A stretch of DNA of 64,000 nucleotides from Anaeramoeba ignava (Eukaryota > Metamonada > Anaeramoebidae). Made by a program: the position numbers and the translations under genes. The DNA is taken from positions 565,501 through 629,500 of the forward strand of contig JAPDFW010000044.1 of NCBI GenBank assembly GCA_028826165.1. The letters are read 5' to 3'. The notes under the pieces are model-generated. The model saw nothing but the letters and a program-made list of their open reading frames with translations, was not told the DNA's origin and ran no database searches. This document shows positions 57,618 to 64,000 of the stretch, one piece after another. Within the stretch, counting starts at the first letter, position 1. Every line of letters begins with the position of its first letter.

Positions 57618-57956
57618 TCCAAATGATAATAATAATAATAATAATTCCAACTTGAAATTGAATAAAATCAGTGATTCTCTTTCAAAATTGTTCAAACATA
57701 TTTATTATAAAAGAAAAGGAAAATTTAATTGGAAAAAAAGATCCAAAAAAGCTTTAAAACCTCAAATTCATCCAAAATATCCATTTTCTAAATTATTATT
57801 TAAAAGAAAAGAAAACTGAAACAAAAACAAAAAGAAATTTTTATTATTTTTTTGAATTTAATTGGAAAAAATCCAAAAAAAAAAAAATGGTTTAATTAGT
57901 AAAATATTTGAATGAAAAAATTCGAAAATTTTAAATGATAAATTCAAAAAGAAAAA

Positions 57957-58850
57957 TTAGTTTTTTTTCAAACAAGAAGAATCCAAATGAAAAATCTTAA
58001 TTAACAATTGAAAAATTGAAACAATAATATCTTTTCCAATTAAATCCATAAAAAGTCTCAAAAAACAAACAAGTAAACTTGTATCTAAAGAATAAAATCT
58101 CCCAGAACCATTAATAATAAAATCAGCAACAGATTCAGAAGACTGAGAAAAAAGAGAAGTTATTCTCATGACCAACGATTTAGGATTTAGTTTTGCAATT
58201 GAAAAAAATTGAGTTCCATCAACTGGACCTGGATGAATAACTGTAAAATCAATATTGTATTTTTTCGCATGAATTGATGAAGAAATACTAAAATCTGTGA
58301 TGAATGCTTTGCATGAGGGATACAAAATCATCCACGGAATTGGAAGATAGTGAGCCATTGAGGATGTAAATACAATCAATGATTTTTTCTTTGATTTAAT
58401 TAGTTTTTTCATATAAATGTGAGTCAATTTTATATTTGTCACAATATTGCATTGAATTTCACTCATGATTTGATTCCAAGAAAAATTCACAAAATCATTC
58501 ACTTGAGAAAACCCAGCGTTATTGAAAAAAACTGTGACATCAAGTTCTTCAACTAATTTTTCTAATTTCTCAAATTTTTCATTTTGATCTGAAAAATCAA
58601 TCACTAATTTTTCAACTTTGATATTTGGAAAATCAATCAATAATTGAGAAACCATTTCATTTAAATCACTTGTTGTTTTGTTGATCAGAATTAAGTTGTA
58701 GTCTTGTTTTGCAAGTTTGATTGATAATTGCTTTCCAATTCCAGAAGCTGCTCCTGTTACTAATCCCCATTTTCCTCCATATTTTCCTTTTAAATTATTC
58801 ATTTTTCTTCGTGATAATTTAACAACTAAATACGGGATTAAATGTGTCAT
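57957..58850 (-). CDS. Short-chain dehydrogenase/reductase, membrane-anchored
   Basis: Single exon, about 297 residues from the first in-frame ATG (58850). The N-terminus is hydrophobic, followed by a basic stretch (KLSRRKMNNLKGKYGGKW). The Rossmann fold motifs are clear: TGAASGIGKQ (cofactor), VFFNNAGFSQ (NNAG), SSMAHYLP, and the active-site stretch YPSCK (YxxxK) with the upstream Ser. HPGPVDGTQF resembles the PGxVxT loop. It looks closest to the HSD17B12/very-long-chain 3-ketoacyl-CoA reductase or HSDL1 group, ER membrane enzymes of lipid metabolism; the exact substrate is not readable. Hydrophobic helices at the C-terminus (LLVCFLRLFMDLIGKDIIV) support membrane association. A leader upstream of 58850 is open in frame but lacks an ATG. 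Confidence 0.86.
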   Translation of the reverse strand: MTHLIPYLVVKLSRRKMNNLKGKYGGKWGLVTGAASGIGKQLSIKLAKQDYNLILINKTTSDLNEMVSQLLIDFPNIKVEKLVIDFSDQNEKFEKLEKLVEELDVTVFFNNAGFSQVNDFVNFSWNQIMSEIQCNIVTNIKLTHIYMKKLIKSKKKSLIVFTSSMAHYLPIPWMILYPSCKAFITDFSISSSIHAKKYNIDFTVIHPGPVDGTQFFSIAKLNPKSLVMRITSLFSQSSESVADFIINGSGRFYSLDTSLLVCFLRLFMDLIGKDIIVSIFQLLIKIFHLDSSCLKKN

Positions 58851-58994
58851 AAAAATTATCAAAAATATCCAACACAAAAATAATAAATCATTTCAAATAT
58901 CATTTTTTAGTTAAATTGAATTGATTTCAAAAAAAAAAATGAATTCTTTTAAAAAGGAAAAAAAAAATTATATTATATCATCTATTTTTAAATT

Positions 58995-59474
58995 TTAATT
59001 CTCGAAAAAATTCTCTTCATCAAATACATTTAATTGACTTAAAATATCTGTTTTTTTGGGATAAATTTTGAATTTTGTTGCATTTTCTATTTTTTTCTTC
59101 ATTTCTTTTTCAAGTTTATTTTGGATTTTTTGTTGTAAAATTTGAGAAACTTGATTTTCTTCAATATTTTCTTTTGGAATTTTTTCATTTTTTTTAAATT
59201 CATTTTGATCTTCGAAACTATTTTTCTTCTTATTTAAAATATAATTAACAGAAATTTCATCTTGATCTTTTAAAACTTGATTTGCTTGATATATTGGAAC
59301 AATTTCAAATCCATTTTTATTTTTAATTTGTAAAACTGAAATGTTTTTATGATACAAACTTGAATATACTTTTTCAATTTCTTTTGATAAATTTTGAATA
59401 GTTGTTTCTTTTTCAACGATAATTAAAAATTTTTTATTTTCAATTCCTTTTATAATTAATCTAAATTTTGACAT
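58995..59474 (-). CDS. Small protein with ubiquitin-like (beta-grasp) N-terminus
   Basis: Single exon, 159 residues. Residues 1-80 (MSKFRLIIKGIENKKFLIIV, TTIQNLSKEIEKVYSSLY, VLQIKNKNGFEIVPIYQANQ, VLKDQDEISV) have the strand-strand-helix-strand pattern of ubiquitin-like domains. The rest is charged and helical (QILQQKIQNKLEKEMKKKIE). I cannot name the family; it resembles N-terminal domains of coilin or UBX-adaptor-like proteins, but no diagnostic motif was seen. Both its neighbours are on the minus strand and unrelated. A TTTTTCATTTTTTTC element lies about 15 bp upstream of the start, supporting a real gene. Confidence 0.65.
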   Translation of the reverse strand: MSKFRLIIKGIENKKFLIIVEKETTIQNLSKEIEKVYSSLYHKNISVLQIKNKNGFEIVPIYQANQVLKDQDEISVNYILNKKKNSFEDQNEFKKNEKIPKENIEENQVSQILQQKIQNKLEKEMKKKIENATKFKIYPKKTDILSQLNVFDEENFFEN

Positions 59475-59874
59475 TTTTTAAAAAAAGAAAAAAATGAAAA
59501 ATTTTAATTTTTGGTTTTGATTTTTTATTTGAAATTTTTCTGTGTAAAAAAAAAAAGGAAACAAGTAAAAAATTTAGTAAATTCAAAAAGGAAAGTAAAA
59601 AATTGATTCATTTTCAATTCATTCATTAATTAATTAATTAATTGTGCAACTAAATAATTTTTAAAAGTAAAAATAAAATAAATGGAAAATGAGTTGATTT
59701 TTTTTTTTTGAAGAAAAAGAAGAATAAAATTTGATTTAATAATTTTTTTTAAAATTAATTAAGTTAATACCCTGGTGTATTATGAATCTCGCTAAATTTA
59801 ATAAATTTAAAAAATTTAAAAAAAAATATTTAAATAAATAAAATTTCAATCTATTATTTTTTTTTATATAAAAT
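59475..59874. other. Intergenic region, mostly A/T
   Basis: This 400-bp gap contains ATTAATTAATTAATTAATTG near 59625 and a small GC-richer island (AATACCCTGGTGTATT, near 59768) that can form a 5-bp stem. No tRNA-like cloverleaf or ORF was found. Confidence 0.5.
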
Positions 59875-61082
59875 TTACCAACAACCGCCACTAAAAAAAT
59901 TAATTAAAATTTAAAAATGATAAAGAAAATAATTTTTAGTTTAATAATTTTTTTTTTCAATTTTATTAGTTTTATTTTTACCAATCATTTCCACAAGAAT
60001 TACAACTATCGCATCCATTTCCACAATCACAATTTTGGCAATCTCCTATTCCTCCACAATTACAACAATCACAACAATCACAACTTTTAAAATTATTAAA
60101 TAAATTATTAAATTTTTAATTATTATTTCTTAATTTTAAAAAAATGTTTTTTCATTCCTATTTTTTTACCAACTAAAATTAAAATTCATTTATAAAATTC
60201 ATTTATAAAATTAGAATTAAAATTCATTTATAAAATTAAAATTAAAATTAAAATTAAAATTAAAATTAAAATTAAAATTAAAATTAAAATTAAAATTAAA
60301 ATTTAAATTAAAATTAAAATTAAAATTAAAATTAAAATTAAAATTAAAATTAAAATTAAAATTAAAATTAAAAATTAAAATTAAAATTAAATTTAAAATT
60401 AAAATTAAATTGAATTAAAATTAAAATTAAAATTAAAATTAAAATTAAAATTAAAATTAAAATTGAAATTAAAATTAAAATTAAAATTAAAAATTAAAAA
60501 TTAAAAATTAAAATTAAAATTAAAAATAAAAAAAAAAAAATAAAATAAAATTAAAATTAAATTCCCAAAAAGAAATGAGAATCTGAATTAAAAATTAAAA
60601 TTAAAATTGAATTTAATATTAAAATTAAAATTAAAATTAAAATTAAAATTCATTTATAAAATTCATTTATAAAAATTCATTTATAAAAATTAAAATTAAA
60701 ATTAAAATTAAAATTAAAATTAAAATTTAAATTAAAATTAAAATTTTAAAATTAAAATTGAATTTAATAACAAAAATAAAAAGAAGAAAAATAATTAAAT
60801 GATAATTCTTACTTTGAATCATAATCATTTTTCTTCACTTTTTAAATTAAATTGAAAAATTAAAAAATTAAATTAAAAAAATAAAAAAATAAAATAAAAT
60901 AAACCTGAATTATCCCAAAAAGATTGAGAATCTGAATTGTTTGATGATGATTTATAAGCAAAAACATTTTCATCTGGAATTGGTAAAGAAGAATCAAAAT
61001 ATTCTGTTTGACTAGGATCAGTTGAATAATCATAACTTGGAAAATCCCATTCAAAACTTGGTTCAAAACGGATTATTTGCAT
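59875..61082 (-). CDS. Cysteine-rich small protein encoded with 25-nt and 16-nt micro-exons
   Basis: Four exons (60905-61082, 60813-60837, 59982-60083, 59875-59890) agree in phases 1, 2 and 2 and give about 106 residues. The N-terminal 68 residues are acidic/Ser-rich (MQIIRFEPSFEWDFPSYDYS, SQSFWDNSG). The last 38 are packed with Cys (NCDCCDCCNCGGIGD, QNCDCGNGCDSCNSCG, NDCGGCW), ending in a stop three codons into the last exon's CGGCW. The pattern suggests metal binding or disulfides, like metallothionein-type tails, but no family is recognised. Without a signal peptide it is probably cytosolic. Micro-exon calls rest on GT-AG borders and phase, and on the reading frame continuing in Cys codons. 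Confidence 0.65.
60084..60812 (-). repeat. (AAATTA)n array in Cys-rich gene intron
   Basis: The 729-nt intron is mostly AAAATT hexamers with TTCATTTATAAAA interruptions at both ends of the array. It matches the repeat type of RPN9 intron 1. Confidence 0.85.
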
Positions 61083-61296
61083 TATTTTTATTTTAAATTT
61101 AATAATAACAACAATAACAAAAAATAAAAAAAAGAAGAAAAAAAATGAAAAAAAATTTTTTCTTCTTTTTCATTTTTCATTTTTCTTCTTTTTCTTTTTT
61201 AAATTAAATTAAATTAAAAAAAAAGAGGAAAAAAAAAAAACTTTTTAAAAACAACAAAACAACAAAACAAAATTAAAAATTAATCAAAAATTAAAA
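61083..61296. promoter_or_regulatory. Divergent promoter (Cys-rich protein / DEAD-box helicase)
   Basis: This 214-bp head-to-head gap has TTTTTCATTTTTCATTTTTC on the plus strand near 61168-61190 and TTTTTTTCATTTTTTTTC on the minus strand near 61138-61155, so both genes have the window-wide element within about 130 bp of their starts. Confidence 0.5.
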
Positions 61297-63831
61297 ATGA
61301 GCACACAAAATCAAAGTGATAGACAATTTATCAGAAAAAATCAAAATCAAAATGATAGACAATTTAGCAGAACAAATCAAAATCAAGGTGATAGGCAATT
61401 TAACAGACAAAATCAAAGTGATAGACAATTTAGCAGAACAAACCAAAATCAAAATCAAAATCAAAATCAAAATCATGGACAATTTAACAGACAAAATCAA
61501 AATAAAAATGTTATGCAATTTAACAGACAAAATGAAAATGATGAATATTCTATTGGAAAAAAGGATTATAAATTAAATACAGGAGAAATTGAAGTTTTTG
61601 AACTTGATAAAAAACAAATTTATAATTATGTTAAAAATTTTGAAGAAATGGGTGTTCCAAAAAATTTAACTGAAATTTTACATCAAATGGGAATTGAAAA
61701 ACCATCAAAAATACAAGGAGTTTCAATACCATATATTTTAGATGGAAGGTAAATATTATATATATTTATATTTATATTTATATTTATATTTATATTTATT
61801 TTTATATTTATATTTATATTTATATTTATATTTATATTTATATTTATATTTATATTTATATTTATATTTATATTTATATTTATATTTATATTTATATTTA
61901 TATTTATATTTATATTTATATTTATATTTATAATTATAATTATATTTTGTATTTATATTTATAATTATATTTATATTTATATTTATATTTATATTGATAT
62001 TTATATTTATATTTATATTTATATTTTTATTTTAATTATTTAAATAGAAATGTAATTGGACAATCACAATCAGGAACTGGAAAAACTATTTCATTTTGTA
62101 TTGGAATTCTTGATAAATGTTCACCTGAAAAACATTTTCCTCAAGCAATTTGTGTTGCTCCAACAAGAGAATTAGCAAGACAAATTTCTGAAATTCTTAC
62201 AATTTTTGCAACAGAAATGAATTTAAAAGTTTTTAATGGAATTAAAGGGATTAAATATCAAGAAATGGGAAATATTAATCAACAAATTATTGTTGGAACA
62301 CCTGGAACAATTCTTTTCTTAATCAAAAACAAAATTAATTCTCAAAATATCCGAATTTGTGTTTTGGATGAAGCAGATATTATGTTTGATAAACAAGGTC
62401 ATCTTAAAGAAATTCAACAAATTAGAAAATAGTAATTAATTTTAATTTTAATTTTAATTTTAATTTTAATAATAATTTTAATTTTAATTTTAATTTTAAT
62501 TTTAATTTTAATTTTAATTTTAAATTTTAATTTTAATTTTAATTTTAATATTAATTTTAATTTTAATTTTAATTTTAATTTTTAATTTTAATTTTAATTT
62601 TAATTTTAATTTTAATTATAATTTTAATTGAATTAGTCTTTCAAGAGAAACTCAAATTCTTTTATTCAGTGCAACTTATCGAGAAGATATCAAAGAATTT
62701 GTTCAAAATTCAATTTCAAATCCAGTTCAAATATTTCTCAAAATAGAAGATATTACACTTGATTCAATAAAACAATATTATATTCATTGTGGTAATGAAG
62801 AAATGAAACAAAAAGCTTTATTAGATATGTATGATTTATTAAATCTTGAACAATCAGTTATATTTGTAAACAGAAGATACACAGCAAAACAATTATCACA
62901 AATAATGAGAGATGAAGGACATTCAGTTTCTGTTATTTTTGGAAGTGAAATGACTTTATTTGAAAGAGATCAAGTTACTGATGAATTTAGAAAAGGAGAA
63001 AGAAAAATTTTAATTACAACTGATGTTTTTTCAAGAGGAATTGATATTACTACTGTTTCTATTGTTGTTAATTATGATATTCCTATTAATGCAAACAGAG
63101 AAGCTAATCCAGAAACTTATATTCATAGAATTGGAAGATCTGGTAGATTTGGTAGAACTGGAATTGCTATTAATATTATTGGTGATGATACTTCACTTGA
63201 ACATTTACAAAAAATTTGTAGATATTTTAATATTGAAATAGAACAACTTGAAAAACCTGAAGATCTTGAAAAATTAAAACAAATTATAACAGCTCATGAT
63301 ACTAAACTATTAGATACAAAATCTCAAAGGGAAACAGAACAAAAAGAAGTTAAAAATATAGATAATTTGGATAATTTAATTAATGCTATGGATTCCAATC
63401 AAAATCAAAATCAAAATCAAAATCAAATTGAAGATCAAAACCAAAATCAAAATGAAATTCAAAATCAAAATCAAATTCAAATTCAAAATCAAAATCAAAA
63501 TTCAAATCAAAATGAAAGACAATTTCAAAAACCAAATCAAAATCAAAATCAAAATCAAAAACCAAATCAAAATGATAGACAATTTAACAGACAAAATCAA
63601 AATGAAAAACCAAATCAAAATGATAGACAATTTAACAGAACAAACCAAAACCAAAATCAAATTCAAATTCAAAATCAAATTCAAATTCAAAATCAAATTC
63701 AAATTCAAATTCAAAATCAAATTCAAAATCAATTGAAATCAAAACCAAAATTAAATTTAAAATTAGAATCAAAATCAGAATCAGAATCAGAATCAGAATC
63801 AAAATCAGAATCAGAATCAGAATCAAATTAA
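61297..63831 (+). CDS. Dbp5/DDX19-like DEAD-box RNA helicase
   Basis: Three exons (61297-61748, 62048-62431, 62637-63831) agree in phase 2 and give about 676 residues. Helicase motifs: Q-motif region (PSKIQGVSIPYILDGRNVIG), I (SQSGTGKT), Ia (APTRELARQI), Ib (VGTPGT), II (LDEAD followed by IMFDKQGHLKEI), III (FSAT), IV (VIFVNRR), V (TTDVFSRGIDI) and VI (HRIGRSGRFG). DEADxMxxxQGH and TLDSIKQYYIHC are typical of Dbp5/DDX19, which remodels mRNPs at the nuclear pore during mRNA export. Both ends are disordered NQ-rich tails sprinkled with NDRQFNR/SDRQFSR repeats, unlike the short tails of standard Dbp5. Introns are TTTATA and TTTTAA hexamer arrays. The assignment to Dbp5 rather than eIF4A relies on the QGH and IKQYY motifs. 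Confidence 0.9.
61749..62047 (+). repeat. (TTTATA)n array in helicase intron 1
   Basis: The 299-nt intron (GTAAATATT to TTAAATAG) is almost pure TTTATA. It interrupts the helicase between the Q motif and motif I. Confidence 0.92.
62432..62636 (+). repeat. (TTTTAA)n array in helicase intron 2
   Basis: The 205-nt intron (GTAATTAATTTT to TGAATTAG) is AATTTT hexamers. It lies between motifs II and III. Confidence 0.9.
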
Positions 63832-64000
63832 AATTCAAATTAAAAATCAAATTTATTGAATGTTTGGTTTTGTTTTGTTATAATTTCTTGAAGAAAATTA
63901 ATTTATGAAAAAAAATTGATTTTCAAATTATTTTTATTATTTTCATAAGTTAAAAAATATACCAAAATCATCTAAGAATTAAACAATATTTCTTCTCAAC

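Noticed and set aside
1-64000. tRNA, rRNA or snRNA genes
   Set aside because: No B-box-like GGTTCGAANCC, cloverleaf or rRNA-like GC-rich block was seen on either strand.

Overview
This window comes from an AT-rich, intron-rich protist nucleus. The genes are eukaryotic: a 26S proteasome subunit, presenilin, BEACH, DENN, RasGEF, RGS, TUG/UBX, Dbp5-type helicase, NAA50 and a PP6 regulatory subunit. Introns are GT-AG and short to medium, usually with a GTAAAT, GTATTT or GTAATT donor and an AAAAG, TTAG or ATAG acceptor. Most coding regions carry hexanucleotide-encoded dipeptide tracts (NQ, NE, KS, KD). This style, with Ras/Rho-type regulators, BTB proteins and large FN3 receptors, fits a free-living amoeboid protist, and Anaeramoeba (metamonad-like) is my best guess. 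A dictyostelid or another amoebozoan cannot be excluded from sequence alone.

Layout, left to right. 1-1759 (-) is the N-terminal part of an EDRF1-like protein, divergent from a BTB-coiled-coil-ARM gene (2084-8607, +). In that gene each of 22 ARM repeats is one phase-1 exon. Its last ARM exon is split by a 2.84-kb DNA transposon (8608-11449) flanked by a CAATG duplication. The transposon's single ORF fuses an apparent ribbon-helix-helix domain, a DDE_Tnp_4 transposase and a Ulp1-like cysteine protease. After a 144-bp satellite come RPN9/PSMD13 (12501-14790), a SAPS/PP6 regulatory subunit (15114-18752) and a TUG/ASPSCR1 homologue (19012-20745). On the minus strand follow an RGS protein (20935-22168) and a 12-FN3 receptor-like protein (22484-29183), which shares a 114-bp promoter with a macro-domain gene (29298-30323). 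Next come a LisH-RasGEF (30714-34946, -), presenilin (35306-38382, -), an unknown membrane protein (38749-40058, -) and a giant BEACH gene (40357-53231, +). The right end holds NAA50 (53315-53906), a DENN protein (54557-57617), a short-chain dehydrogenase (57957-58850, -), a ubiquitin-like protein (58995-59474, -), a cysteine-rich micro-exon gene (59875-61082, -) and a Dbp5/DDX19-like RNA helicase (61297-63831, +).

There are no operons. The genes do not form one pathway, although membrane traffic and signalling (BEACH, DENN, TUG, RasGEF, RGS, receptor, presenilin) are well represented. Three genome-wide habits stand out: (i) hexanucleotide or related AT-only arrays fill introns and encode dipeptide tracts in exons; (ii) a TTTTTCATTTTT-like element lies upstream of almost every start codon; (iii) several otherwise convincing genes contain one-base indels, some compensating, so consensus errors must be separated from real lesions. 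Exon boundaries were deduced by eye from splice dinucleotides, reading-phase agreement and family homology; individual coordinates may be off by a base or two.
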